64,000 nucleotides of DNA from Uloborus plumipes (Eukaryota > Arthropoda > Arachnida > Araneae > Uloboridae): positions 60,765 through 124,764 of the forward strand of contig JAXGGA010002335.1 in the NCBI GenBank assembly GCA_038373865.1, written 5' to 3'. The notes beneath the pieces were generated by a model that was not told where the DNA came from, ran no database searches, and was given only the letters and a program-made list of their open reading frames with translations. Shown one piece after another: positions 24,101 to 35,554 of the stretch (position 1 is its first letter; each line of letters opens with the position of its first letter). Made by a program: the position numbers and the translations under genes.

Positions 24101-25764
24101 GAAAGATATTGTGAAAAGATGTTTGTGGCTGACCTGCGTCCAGGCGACCCCATAGCACCTACAGACTTGAAACTTTGTACAAAATTCACTCGATCCCCGT
24201 AGGTTTGCATCTCGGAGCCATTTTTTTAAATTTCAAATTAGTTTTTTGTTATTATTTTTTAAGCATAAATTTCCCATACTTCACCAAATTAGGGGGCAAA
24301 AAAATCCTTTCACCCCCTAATGTTATGTATCATTGGAAAGAGATTTTTTTTCTGAAAAAGAAGACCCTTGTTCCAGTTCTCGCCGTTAATAATAACAGGA
24401 GATAGAAGTGATTCCAATTTAGCCATTTTTCAAGGCTCACCTCTAGCAAAATTATATTACATTTGACCAAACAGCTCCAGATCTTTTGACTGAGGTGGCA
24501 TTCGATAAGTGAAACCGGTGACTCTTCGTTTTGTTTATTCCTCGTCTTAATTCAATGAAATATACAGGATTGCATTTATCGCATATTTTCTTGACTTTTT
24601 TTTAACATTTAAGAAAGGTTGTGTCATTTTTTCTTATAGTATATTTATTTTGTTAAGTGATTTCATATGAATTACTTTTCGTATTTGAGTTAATTTTTTT
24701 TCTGCGAGGGAAAGGAGCTGGATTTTCTGTTTGCTCTAGATATTTTACTATGTTTTAATTATGTACATATTTTTTTCATTTTGTATACCAGGGTGGGGAT
24801 GGTTTTTATTTGTTTCGCGAATTATTTTAAATTGTAAAGGAACAGTTACTGTACTTTTAAAGGGCATGTGAGCACTTCAGTTAAATAAAATGATTATTTA
24901 ACATCAAGATGGGGGGAGGGTATTATTTTCTTTTCAGGGGGGTTGCCGTATTCGGTGGCATATAGTTGATTTAACTCCAAACCACCAGAAGCGTTTTGGT
25001 GATCGAGTTGCCGCAGGCGACGAACGGGCTTGGTGAGCAAAGCGAGCAGGGGGAAGAGACCCCTAGTAGAAAGAAAAAAAAAACTCATTATTAAAATTAG
25101 TCAATTTAAAGTGTTAGAGGCTATAGGAGGTAGAAATTTAGAAAATTCAGCTAAAATATTTGAAATCTTAGTCAAAAAATCGTGAAAATTATTTTGATTT
25201 TTAAAATTTATCAAAATAACTAAAGACCATACAATATTATTTAGATTTTGAGATATACATGTCTAATTCATCTAAAATTACAACCCCCCTCCCCCCACCT
25301 TTTTTTTTGTTTCTACATTGTTATAGATAACTTAAAAAGAAATAGGGAATGAGCAATTAAGAGGTTTTAAAATATTTAAAGATACCTTTACTCTACCGAT
25401 TTTACTTTCAATTTCATGGCGCAAATTAAGTGGAAATCTCACATTTCTGTAATTTTGTGTAATATTAAATGATTTTGCATAATATTTAAAAAAAACTTTC
25501 CAAATTTTAAGCCTCGCGATTTTTACTCTTTTTTGAAATTGAACTGTTTTCATCCCAGTAAAAGAGAATTTGGCAATATATGTCGAATTTAATTCTTTTT
25601 TTATTTATTACAAATGAATTTCGATATTTCTATCCTCTACCAAGATAACTTTCATGTTAGCTGATATGCATGCTGAAGTATTAATACTACTCTTTAAAAA
25701 AACTATGTTGACATCATTCGTGACTATGAGTTTTATCTCTTTATTTTAGAAAAAGCAAAAGTAA
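17982..25764 (+). CDS. Very-long-chain fatty acid elongase (ELOVL4/7-like), 5' exon missing
   Basis: Elongases of this family are multi-pass ER membrane enzymes that condense malonyl-CoA with a long-chain acyl-CoA, the first step of each two-carbon extension. Six exons on the + strand (17982-18169, 19614-19694, 20521-20692, 22020-22147, 23768-23926, 25750-25764) join in frame with GT-AG introns and give 247 residues. Landmarks are [13 protein letters not shown] near the start, NPHEVR at the second exon end, [16 protein letters not shown], the catalytic histidine box HIYHH (residues 125-129), [12 protein letters not shown], and YLTIVQLIQF across the fourth intron. Several hydrophobic segments follow. 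The C-terminus KKQK is a KKxx ER-retrieval signal. Animal relatives are usually 270-320 residues, so about 25-40 N-terminal residues with the start codon are missing. ELOVL4 and ELOVL7 classes cannot be separated here. Introns hold MITEs and a solo LTR. Confidence 0.93.
19614..19694 (+). CDS. Elongase exon B (81 nt)
   Basis: Acceptor TTCTCTCCTGCAG precedes 19614 and donor GTATGA starts at 19695. Twenty-seven codons, phase 0 at both ends, ending [18 protein letters not shown]. This fills the gap between LNLYIGVE and [10 protein letters not shown] at the position of the family's 'YNxxCQxVDYS..PxEVR' block. A longer open frame on the opposite strand hides it. Confidence 0.92.
19890..20326. mobile_element. 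TA-flanked MITE in elongase intron
   Basis: Left end CAGTCGAACCTCCATATATC; the right end is the inverse of CACTCGGACCTCCATATATC. TA dinucleotides flank it at 19888-19889 and 20327-20328. Consistent with a Tigger/pogo-type or other Tc1-mariner MITE of 437 bp. An ORF across it is incidental. Confidence 0.8.
20521..20692 (+). CDS. Elongase exon C with histidine box
   Basis: Acceptor TTTTTCTATTGCAG ends at 20520 and donor GTAATG starts at 20693. It encodes [20 protein letters not shown], then ILRKKNNQ, the HIYHH active-site box and [11 protein letters not shown]. It ends after one base of a Ser codon (phase 1). Confidence 0.95.
20795..21195. mobile_element. hAT-like MITE in elongase intron
   Basis: Termini CAGGGGTGATTGT and ACAACCACCCCTG are imperfect inverted repeats. 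ATCTTTC lies directly before the left end and directly after the right end, giving a 7-8 bp target duplication. Inside are GGTATTTTCATG repeats, a C10/(CA)n tract near 21119 and no transposase. Confidence 0.7.
21484..21795 (+). repeat. Diverged tandem pair of about 155 bp
   Basis: The block containing AAATGACT-TAACTT, TCTAATTATAG, TATCAAAGTAAAAAATAGAG, CATGACTTTCTTATGACAGG and GGCTTTTAATTGCTCCAAAA occurs twice in a row (about 21484-21638, 21639-21795). Intronic, non-coding. Confidence 0.85.
22020..22147 (+). CDS. Elongase exon D
   Basis: Acceptor TATCTTCAG ends at 22019 and donor GTAAGC starts at 22148. Two bases complete Ser, followed by [18 protein letters not shown] and the segment ending [19 protein letters not shown] is a strongly conserved elongase signature. 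Confidence 0.95.
22234..23020 (+). mobile_element. Tigger-like MITE split by a solo LTR
   Basis: Starts CTGTGGATCCTCGGTAACTC just after TA. With the LTR at 22275-22926 removed, the sequence aligns in order with 38230-38370: CGAAAATATGT-GAGT, TCAACTT, ATTTCAACTA, GTTTTCT-TATTGCTTATTTA, CTAGTGCT. The right end is not defined because a palindromic repeat follows at 23021. Confidence 0.65.
22275..22926 (+). mobile_element. Solo LTR (gypsy-type size and TSD)
   Basis: Begins TGTTACAAATCTTG, ends GACTTGTTATA, and is flanked by the 4-bp duplication ATAT (22271-22274, 22927-22930). A TATA box (AGTATAAATAG near 22607) and AATAAA (near 22855) lie in the right places for an LTR promoter and RNA end. A second copy in the opposite orientation is at 49898-50523. 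No internal retroviral-like coding is attached, so recombination probably left one LTR. Confidence 0.8.
23021..23441. mobile_element. Palindromic MITE
   Basis: Arms of about 170-190 bp are inverted copies. The left arm contains TTATCCTTGTTATCAAGGTC and TGATTTTTGGAG-AAAATATC; the right arm carries the inverse of both. The centre includes a run of 14 G (near 23193). It folds into a long hairpin and lies in the elongase intron next to the split MITE. Confidence 0.75.
23768..23926 (+). CDS. Elongase exon E
   Basis: Acceptor TTTTCATTATAG ends at 23767 and donor GTATGT starts at 23927. Fifty-three codons, phase 0 at both ends, running from [10 protein letters not shown] to [15 protein letters not shown] and including the last membrane segment. 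Read-through past the donor would add a hydrophobic tail without the ER signal, which is less likely. Confidence 0.93.
25750..25764 (+). CDS. Elongase terminal micro-exon (KKQK stop)
   Basis: Acceptor TTTATTTTAG ends at 25749. The exon reads AAA AAG CAA AAG TAA, in phase with the exon ending at 23926, so the protein ends ...SIEKKQK. Lysines at -3 and -4 form the KKxx retrieval motif typical of ER membrane proteins, which supports this very short coding end. No AATAAA was seen just downstream. Confidence 0.75.
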   Translation, partial: KKQK

Positions 25765-26036
25765 ATGAAGAAAACCTTGTAATCATTTCTGCTGGAAGGA
25801 TTAGCTGTGGTTTTTTGTAAGTTTGTTAGTTTTATTCTATTTATGAAAATAATTTAATTACATTGTCATTGAAGCAATTTTGCTCGTAAGTGATTCAGAA
25901 CTATTGATAAAAAGCAGTTTCTTTTCAATTACGTGAATTACATATACTCTTGATTTCATTCCTTTTAGTTTTCAAGTAAATTGCATGTTAGTGAACTACA
26001 GAATTAATTATATATTTTTCTATTATGTAGATTTTT

Positions 26037-27648
26037 ATTCCATTACTAGCGGTACCCGCACGGCTTTGCCCGTGGTATAAAATTAAAAATTCATTTGTAA
26101 AAAATTGATATAGCAGAAAAAATACTCTATTTTAGTTATTCAACTGTAATTCTTTTAAAGAAATATAAAAATTTGGCATGGACCCCACACTACTTCCTTT
26201 TACGTGTAAATTTCTTAGTAGATGCCTTAAGTGCTAAAATAGTGCTTGGAGTGAGCAAGATAACAATTCAAACATTTACATCCCTAGTTTGCCACAAAAC
26301 AATGCAAAAAAATGTTTTTCATTGATTAATCTCCTAAACATCGCCGATTTTAACATCATTCAGTGGATTTTTCGCAAAATATCGCCAATAGCGCCAAATT
26401 GAACCAAAATAAAAAACTAATTTTTTTCGCCAAATTTGCCGCCAACTTGGCGATATGTCGCCAAATTGGCGTCAAACACTTGGCGACTAAAAGCTTGGCT
26501 ATATTTCGCCAAGTGGTCGCGCCAATTCATATCACTTTTGTCTGCATTGAAATTAACACTGATTTACCCCATAAAAGGGGTAAAAACCCCCTTGGGGGAC
26601 AAAAATAAGCCAAAAGAGAAAATAAGAACAATTTTGCTGCTCACAGAAATCTTACCAAAGTTTAAAAGAAGAAGAAAGTTTTCTTTCCTACCTTCAAAAA
26701 CAAAATAATAGAAATTTCGTGCATTATTCTTCACCATGATAATAAAAACAATAAACATCGACAAACATCAACCAGCAAATGATAAATTAAAAGCCAAACT
26801 CGTTCACTCAAGCCATTTACTGCAATTTATATTGAAATTAAAAAAAAGGAAATAAAATATGTTTTGCCAGACGATAAATTTAGAATAGTTTACTATCATG
26901 TTGTTTCTTTTTTGACCTCATTTAGTTAAACAATGTTTCCCTCTTCTACACAACTCATCAGATAGCCAAAATATCTCTAAACTCACAACAATGATACGTG
27001 TCAGTTTCTTCCTTCTCTACCTTTTTTAAAGAAAGGACTCGATTTCTCATTTGATTGACAGGTGCCATCTTATCACGATTTTATTATATTTCATTTAACT
27101 AATTTTAATAAGGCTTGGAGTTTGGATTGCTACAAAAACAAATACATTTTTAAAATTATTAATGGAAAAAGAACGAAACAAATAAACGAAATAAAAACGT
27201 AACCATGGTAACAACATTAAAAGTTGATTTCCGTTGATAAAATAATTCATTTCATTAACCATTTTAGAATCGTTTGGCTTGCTTTACTGAAGATAAGCCT
27301 TGAATTCCGGGAGTCTAAAAACAATTGTTACAGCTCTCCTGGTGATCGTAGAAACTTCGAAAAAACATCATTTTGTGCAGAAAATTTCAAGCTTTCGAAT
27401 GACATAAGACTTGAAAATGTGTATGGAATATTTCTTCCCTATTTTATCGAATTTCCGCTAAGAATTCGAATAGAAAAAGAACGAAATGGAATGTTCGAAA
27501 AATCGCTTCGAGGTGCGAAACTACATGCTACAAACTAATTTTGTGCCAAGTGGCATGAAAATCGACCGAACGGTTTTGGCGCTACGCGCGTAACAGACAG
27601 AAAGAAAGAAAGACAGACAAACCTTCAGCTTTATTATTAGTAGAGATT
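26037..27648 (+). repeat. Degenerate interspersed repeat
   Basis: The start, CTAGCGGTACCCGCACGG near 26046, resembles the start of 50868-51690 (CTAGCCGGGTGCCCGGCCC). The end carries GAAAATCGACCGAACGG, an AGAAAGAAAGACAGACAAAC stretch and a poly-T/A tail. Frames are broken. This beginning and end recur together in many invertebrate genomes, but the class cannot be fixed here. Confidence 0.5.
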
Positions 27649-28100
27649 TTTACCTTTCTTGAACTTATGGGGAGCATATCAGTTGGTGGAAAAAGTAAAT
27701 ATTAAATATTATTAACTTGTATTTACTTTTCAACTATTAATTCCTTTCCTTTGCCTTGATACATCATTCTTATATTTGAATTTTAAAAAAAATGTTGACT
27801 TACTGAGGCTGTAGAGTTATCCACGTATCTAGTTACTGAAGTTTTACTGTTGGTAGAGGAATGTGAGGCGAATTGAAATGGAAAAATTTTTTTAGTTTGC
27901 TGCTCTGTTTATCTCATTATATTTTAAGTTTCTAGACATATAGCTGATTCCTGTCAAAAAATAAATAGCTTCAAACATCAACGAAAAAATTTATACAAGT
28001 GATTTTCAAACTTTTATACCTTTATTGTAATATTCATAGTTTTTCAAAAATACGTCTTGTTATTCTAAAATGATCAAGTTTTTATAGGTATCATTTTAAC

Positions 28101-28807
28101 TCAGGATGCACCGATTAATCGGCCACTAGCCGATTATTAATAAGCGGCAAAATCGGGCTGATTAATCGGCCAAAAAATTTCTTTAATTATTATTCTTCAA
28201 AGTATACCTTCCCTAAGAAACTATGATGAATATTTTTATTAACAGTAATAATAATCCTCACAGTTGATCTAAATTTTTTTGTAAAATAATCCTCCTACTT
28301 TGAATAAATATACATAGACAATGTTGCAACATTTTTTATGTGGAGACAATTTTCTCCTTAGTACAGTGCTCGTAGATAACGTCTAATTTTCAAGGAATAA
28401 AAGTTTTGAATTAAATAGCTACTAATTATTAAAAAATGAAAATTAAAAGTATTCAAATCGGGGTGCTCACCACAGGCTCCCCCTCCCCATTTTTGAATTT
28501 TTATGTCTAATTAACATAATTGACAATGTGTTAATTATATTATTGACAATAATATGAAAGTTGGTTCTAAGAAATTTGATAAACTATTGAAACTATTTTG
28601 TGAAAATTAAGAAAATGGAAAAAAAATCTTCTCTCATGAATAATTTACTCAGAATTTCTAAATTTATAATGGTATATATAAGAGAGAAAAAACTGATGAT
28701 AAAATTGCTAGTTTTGAAAACATTCATGCTTATCATTAATCGGCTCAGCCGATTATCAACAACCGATTAATCGGTAATCGGCCAATTTGCTTATTGGTGC
28801 ATCCTTA
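28101..28807. mobile_element. hAT-type MITE with perfect 8-bp TSD
   Basis: ATTTTAAC occurs at 28093-28100 and 28808-28815, immediately flanking termini TCAGGATGCACCGATTAATC and the inverse of TAAGGATGCACCAATAAGC. Eight bases is the hAT duplication length. Sub-terminal ATTAATCGG/CCGATTA motifs repeat inside both ends. A degenerate relative is at about 54213-54640. Confidence 0.88.
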
Positions 28808-28939
28808 ATTTTAACTATTAATTGAGATCGACTGATATCTATAGCAATCATTTAGTTTATATTAAGCATGTTTTGATTTTAAATGCTCAATGTAATTTGT
28901 TAAGTGCACTCAGGGCAAAGTGGATGGAGCTAAGTGAAT

Positions 28940-29160
28940 AGTTCATTTCTCTTACTTATTGCTTTCATTTATTAAACCACCTACTTATTTCTTCATTTAT
29001 TAATTCACTTACTTTCTTTTACTTATTAATTCATTTATTTTGTTATTCGTTTCCTATTTTACACACTCATTTCTTTTTATCATGTAGTAATTAATTCATT
29101 CATTTGTTGATTTTTTCATTAATAAAATTCATTTTTTTGTTTATTTATGTATTCATTTGA
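28940..29160 (+). repeat. Degenerate ATTCATTTATT minisatellite
   Basis: Repeated variants of TTCATTTATTAATTCA with A/T-only changes over about 220 bp. Low complexity and no function visible. Confidence 0.7.
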
Positions 29161-29811
29161 TGAAAATTGCTGTAACTCATGAAATAGAAAACGTGTCATT
29201 ATAAAAATAATGTATTTTTCACTTTGCCCCATCATTTTCTGAGTGTTTTTTTAAAGCTACAAAATAACAGGAAAAATAACATTTCAATGCAAGTTGTATT
29301 ACAAAATACATTATTCCTTCTTTATGTACAGTAATTTTCAGAACTATTTTTCCATTTGTTCTTTTTTAAACAAGTACGTTATTTTAACTATTTCACTTTG
29401 CCCCACGTTACCTTACATACATTTTGTTTAATGTTCATCCTATTGTTTGCTTACATAAAAACTGTATCTTTTGTGCATTTAATTATATTATCAATGAATT
29501 TCTCTTATATTTAGCAAAAACTGAAACTCACAGCTTTGAACTTACTAGACTGCAGAGACCTGTCAACATGTGTACATATGCGGTGTGAAGAATTCTCCGA
29601 ATGAATAAGTGAAGCACTCTTAGGTTTTAATATTATTGAAAGTTGTATTAACGAAGCACTTGCCTTGGGAGAGAAGCCCACTGAGACAGAAAATGCTTTT
29701 ATTTATCTCAAAGTGATATAATTTTATGCTATGTGAAATACATGCATTTTTTTTTTTTCTTTCTTTAAAGAAGTTTGAATTATTTTGTTACACTTTTACA
29801 TTTATGTATTA

Positions 29812-30236
29812 CAGTAACCCTTCATTATATCTCAGTTTTAATTTGTCTCCCGAAAAACTATATTTATATTTTTAGAAGAAATGTTTCTTTACATCACAGA
29901 GAGAAAAATGTATATGTTTCAGAAAAAGTATTTTGTACTTTTCTAAATAAAATAAAACTATCATATTTTCCGTACACTTAGTTTGTTGCAGTTTAAACTG
30001 CATTTAAATTTATATTCCGCTATAAAACAACAAAAATATTTATTATTATTAGATTTTTCATTTGAAAGAAAGAAAAATAGTCGACTTATTTTCGTTTGTT
30101 TTTATTAAAAAAGTCATCCTAATTGAATCGTCAATATTTATGACCTTGGTTATATTGCGTTTTCGGATATATCACTCTTTTTTTTTTTTTTTTTTGTTGT
30201 TTCCTGACAAGCACAATATAACGAAGGGTTACTATT
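29812..30236. mobile_element. MITE with AGTAACCCTTC termini
   Basis: The left end CAGTAACCCTTCATTATATC follows TA. Near the right end, ATATAACGAAGGGTTACT is the inverse. About 425 bp, non-coding, probably the same TA-target superfamily as 19890-20326. Confidence 0.7.
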
Positions 30237-30239
30237 GTT

Positions 30240-32220
30240 ATATTATTTCCATCAAGTTTTAATGGAAATCCTAAAGCTAAATATTTTAGATAGCTTTGCA
30301 TTGAATTTTATTTAAAGTATTTTATTTCTTTACAATCCTTTCGATTACTTTACTAAGTTGCATTCCATCCAACTTATTGTTTATTCCGCAGTTTTACTTT
30401 TTCCATACTGTTTTATTGTGACATTTACTGAGGCATTTGGAAGTTTGTATGAATGCATGCAAGCACTTTTGAATAAGAAGCGAATTATTTTTGAATTACA
30501 AATTGCACCTTTGACCTGCCTAAAAACACTTTTTTAACTCAGAATCTTTAAATTACTTGAAAACAAATTTTCGCTAACATTTGCTATTTGCGAGTATATA
30601 TGCAGCCTTTGACGAAATGGCTGATCTGTGCTGGTTGATTACAAATTTTATTTTGGTTTGAGGTAGCCATTTGTATAATCAAAATAGTCCATAGCGTGCG
30701 TTTTCCTAACGAATTTCATTATTGAGAGTTTTATGAGAATTAGGACTAGTGTAACTATAACTAAAACTAGTATTCATTAATTTTAAAATTAGAATTTCTA
30801 GTAAAATATGCTAAAGAATAGGAAAAGCTGTCATTTCTGCTAGTTCGAATTTAGGGTATGTTATAGATTGATAGCAATAATTAATTTACTTGTTTAAGCA
30901 ATATTCGATTCTGAGCGGCGTCGCTGCTTCGGCATAATATTATAAAGCAGGTATTCTTGCTCAACATGTTATTTCATGTCAAAAATTTCTAGTTTCTAAT
31001 GGATCTCATGTGTCAAGGTTCAGAGAAGAGATTCATTTGTAGATATTTTTATATATTTATTTTTAATTTTGTGGTCTCTATGAAGTGTAGAATAAAGAAG
31101 TATTTGTTTTATTTTAAGTGATGGCCTTCTTATTTTTGACTATTTTATGAGTGTATTTATTCATTTGATGTTTCTATAAGGACATTTACATATTGATAGC
31201 TATCTTTTTGTTCATACATTTTCAGTAAACATTCATCTAATTTTTAAATTATACATTTAATCCAGAATGTATTACAGTATGTACAATCTTATTACTAGGC
31301 AGCTGTTCAGCATTCAGCCTTTCAAATATTTCTTTTTGAAAAAAAAAACAGGGATAAAAAGTGAAGAGTGCAGAATCTGCGCTCGGGATGGTCAGTTTAT
31401 TTCCTTTTTTTCCCCTTTATTCGTTTTCAACTGTTAAGTTAGTTGGTTATGGCTCCACAAAAGCTGAATGTTTTGCCCATAACATCAAGACTTGAAATTT
31501 AAAGAAAGAAAGAAAGAAAGAAGAAGAAGAAACGCAAACTAATCCCATTAAACAATATGGAATTGTTGAAAATAAGGGAAAGATTTTGTTTGCATCCGAG
31601 TCTTCAAGTCTTCTTACGAACCAAACAAGAAAGTATAAGAAAATCTGACTGCACTGCAAAAGAAAAGAGAACAACAAATTGATGTAACTACTGACAATCA
31701 GTTGAAATTAAAATTTATTCAAATTGATATTATGCATTTTTAGAATGACATTAAAAAAAATATCCCAAAATTTCCAAAAGGGCAGTAAAGCATCGTTATT
31801 TGTTTCAGGCTTAGTGGGCAAAACATTTTCCGCTTCCTGTGCTGCAACAAAAGCAAAATTCAGAAACATATTATATGCTGAAGCTAACATTAGATTGCTA
31901 ATTTCAATTAATATTATTATTACAGACGTGAAAAATACTATTCAATGAAAAATAATCACAATAATCTTAGAAAAATAATCTTTAGTTTTTTTTTTTTCTT
32001 GATACTCATACTCTTATAATACATTTGCCATTTCATAACAATACAATTACAACAATGCATTACCTGGTATTTCTGATATAGCAAGCAAATTATTAATCTC
32101 TTTTAAAGTTGTCATAAAAGTGTTCATTCAAGTGTTGTTTAACTGCATTTTTTAAATGATTTACAAGCTTTAGATAGTTGATTGTATGTGTATACTTTTA
32201 AAATTTTAAGACACTTTAGG
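30240..32220. other. Intergenic, no gene recognised
   Basis: AT-rich spacer between the two genes. Short ORFs on both strands near 31450-31950 have no recognisable motif, and a GAAA/AAG microsatellite lies at about 31503-31530. Nothing else can be supported. Confidence 0.5.
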
Positions 32221-32224
32221 TCAG

Positions 32225-32395
32225 GCTCGTCATTTAGGGGGGTCAATTCCCCCCCCCCCCACCCAGCTTTGAGAAATCAATGTATTTACCTATAAGTAGG
32301 CGTGGCTTTTGATGTTTTCGGATGAAATTGCATTGTGTTTGGACCCTTTGCCCCCCCCCCTGGAAAAACTTGAAATGACGTCCCTGCTTTAGGTA
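32225..32395 (+). repeat. Dispersed repeat fragment, copy B
   Basis: Matches 5690-5870 in order: GGGTCAATT, C-tract, CTTTGAGAA, TATTTACCTATAAGT, GGCGTGG, GATGAAATTGCATT, a second C-tract and CTGGAAAAACTTGAAATGAC. Class unknown. Confidence 0.55.
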
Positions 32396-33189
32396 TTTTT
32401 AGTACTTACATACACCCAATGTGTGTGTGTGCAACGTGTAACACACGCAATGTGTAGAAAATATGTAAAGCTAATCTTAACTTGCTTTTTTTTTTTCTTT
32501 TTTAAGGCGGCAAAATTTTAGCTTTAATAAATATAAGTACGACTGGATTTGCCTTCAAGCTAAACAAACAAGGGTCCTCGCTTTGTTAGGGTCCCCAAAT
32601 CTCCCTAAAAGAAATTCACGACTCGTTCCTGAAAAAAAAACTAAATTTCCAAATGCCAGAAAACCTTGAAAGTTTTGAAAATATACCAAGTTCAGCTCCT
32701 TAATGCTTCCTAGATCAAAAATGTAAAACTCATAGTGCTTGCATTTCTGTAGCATATATTGCTTGAGATAATTTTTCGTGATTCACATGTTTCATATCTT
32801 GCTATTATTTAATCCCGGATTTAGTATTTTGAAAGTTCTATGTTATTGCTTACTTTTATCTAGACTGCATTCCGTTAAAATGTTTAGCACGAGAAAAAAA
32901 GTACCATACTACCTCTGTTCTTTTTCATTTTCTGCACTCTCGTAATTGAAAAAAAAAATGTTGTTGTAATAAATCTTTAGTAATATGTATTTCTTAACTA
33001 AAAATAAACGTTTCTTATAAAGTTAGTGCAATCTGCAAAACTAAGCAATTTAGGTATTAAAATGTCTGTGGCTGGAAAGTGCCTTAAATATAGTTGTTCT
33101 AGAGGTCTGGAAAATAATTAAATAAGAAACTCCTTAAAAAGTGCTGCAACTTTATTTCTCATCAAATTTATAAAGCATTAATTGTCTTA

Positions 33190-33850
33190 ATGGACAGGGG
33201 GTTACTCTCCTGTTTTCTAAATATTCACACTATTTCTTTTAAATCGTTTACGCATTTTTTTTCGATTGATCATTTTAAATTTGATTCAGTGTTGTGTTAG
33301 ATTGGAGCGACGATCAAACAATAACTTTATATCAAAAGCCGATGTCAGTTTTCTTTTCTCCTTTTCCTTGCCGATTAATGTCGCCAATTTATAGAACTAC
33401 AAGCACAAGCCATTTTTATTTTGATTGATTTTAATTCGCAAAAGAAGGTATAACTTTTAAAAGGTAATGTTTGCGTATTTTTCTCCTGTTTTTGTTGTCT
33501 TAATTACTCCTTATGAGGCCTCAAAATGCGGAATTTTATATCTACTTTTCAAAATTTTCCCGGAGGAGAACCCTTTGAAATTGAGGATATTCTCTGCTCC
33601 ATTAAAAATAGTCATTGCATCATTCTCCTCATAACCATGCCCCCTCCAAATTCAATCAAAAAATAAAATGAAGACAGCATAAGGTAAAAAAAACACGAGA
33701 CTCTGTGTCTGCAAAAAAAAGAAACCCATAGGTGACAAAAATTGCCTGTTTTGCTTACAATGAAGTTTTCTGGACAACAAAAGGGCCCAATATCTAAACT
33801 AGCTTAAGGCACCGTTCGGTCTAAATCTGACTCTGAATATAGGATTTTAT
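33190..33850 (+). repeat. Diverged relative of the 540-1260 interior
   Basis: Shares with 540-1260 the order TTCGATTGAT, CTTTTCTCC, GATTAA, TTTTAATTCGCAAAAG, GAGGCCTCA-AATGC, AAAATTT-CCCGG and GTCATTGCAT. No terminal repeats are recognisable in this copy. Confidence 0.55.
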
Positions 33851-35554
33851 ATTCACGGTATCTATTTATTGGGTTGTATTTTCTAAGCATTTATTTCTTT
33901 TTAAACTTTAATCGTGGAGAAAGGCGGCATTTGCATTTTTGTAACAGGCGTCAAAACTGCTAGAGCCCATGGAGCTTGGATTCGCCCTTTATTGGGGGAG
34001 GCTCATCCCTTTCAAACATGATGATGAAATTCCTTCAAATAAATAAGACAGCTAAAAAGGGGGCCTCTATAAAAGAAAGACCCGGAGGGAGGGTTTTTTC
34101 CCCACCACACACTAGAAAAAAATCTCATATACTTTCAATGACGCGTCTGTTCTGTGCTGTCTGCGCCATGCTGCAACAAGCACTAACAGAGTCACGTGAT
34201 TATTCTCATCCGATAAATCAGAAAATTTTACATTTATTCCCCTTTCTGAAGCTCTTGGATGTAAAAAGATGCTTTACTTTTTCGGAAATTATTTTTATCA
34301 TATTCTTTATTTTTCGTTCAATCTAATATTTTGCATTAAATCGAGAAGAAGTAGCTAATTTGCTCACTGATTTGGCATTAGTTAAATTGTCAACAAGCAT
34401 GGCGTCGGGCATAACATCGTTTCGGTTTAATCGCATACCTTTATTGTATGTCATTTACTGTTATTTATTAGTTTTTGTCAATGTGATATTCAAAAAAACC
34501 TCATCTTTTTCATATCAATTGCATATATTTCATTCTGAAATTCATTGTATATGGGAGTTGTGCGTAAGAAACTGATATTGATAGAATTTGTTAATATTTT
34601 TTCCGATATTCAAAATTTCAACTGATCAATTGATTTTCGTTCAATTTTATGTCTTGATACATGAGGTTTCATCTTTCAAAATCAAATTAAAGTACTTATT
34701 ACCGATTGCGGCCTAACCTTAAGTTTTTAAAAGGAGTAATTTCTCAAAATGAATGAAATTCTTAAATTTACGGAATAATAAATCGAGAACATTCACATTT
34801 TCCTGTTTCGATGAAAGGAGACACTAGGCTTTAAAAACGTAATGCTAAAACAGTTACAGTGTTTCAATTTTTTTTTTCCTAATTTACCGAATCATCAGAC
34901 ACAATTTGGAGGAAAAAAATTGTGGGTGGTCACTGACTTCTCACCGAAGCTCCCTGCTTATAAGTAACAAGAAGGCATATGTAGCTACTGCTACATATGC
35001 TGTAGCTACTGCTTTGTAATACTCAGTAAATACTCAGTATATACTCAGTAAAAAGTAAGTTCGGAACGGAATTGCAGGCTTCTGCATCAACATTGAAAAA
35101 AGTGAATAATTGATATCTTGAGAAGGGAGTGTCATCCATTTTTTTTCAATTAATGCCTAATTTTTTGATAACAAAGTCTAGACGCCTTGCTGATATTACT
35201 AGAATGATATGATAACTGCACAAAGTTTAGAGACTGTTCCCAACTTTTAATCTATCTTTCAATTTCCATTTCACTTCATTACTAGAGTTCTTTTACAAAG
35301 TTGCCAATTCATGCCCTATTAAATCATTCTTAATAACAGAATTTGCTACGTATTTCAAAAATAGGGGAGGGAGGAGGCAGTTTTACCTCCATCTGTGGGG
35401 AGTGGTTATTAAAGATATAAACTGTATCACACTATTAACAGTCATGTCGCAGAATTCATAGGTCCCCAGATTTTAAACAACATCTTTGCCTGCTATTTTC
35501 AGGCATGCCAGAAAACTGCTGCTAGAAAAAAAATAAATTCTGTTTTAAATGCTA

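Noticed and set aside
26950..26980. Another hammerhead (CTGATGAG on the minus strand)
   Set aside because: No complementary stem II, GAAA or cleavage triplet at suitable spacing.
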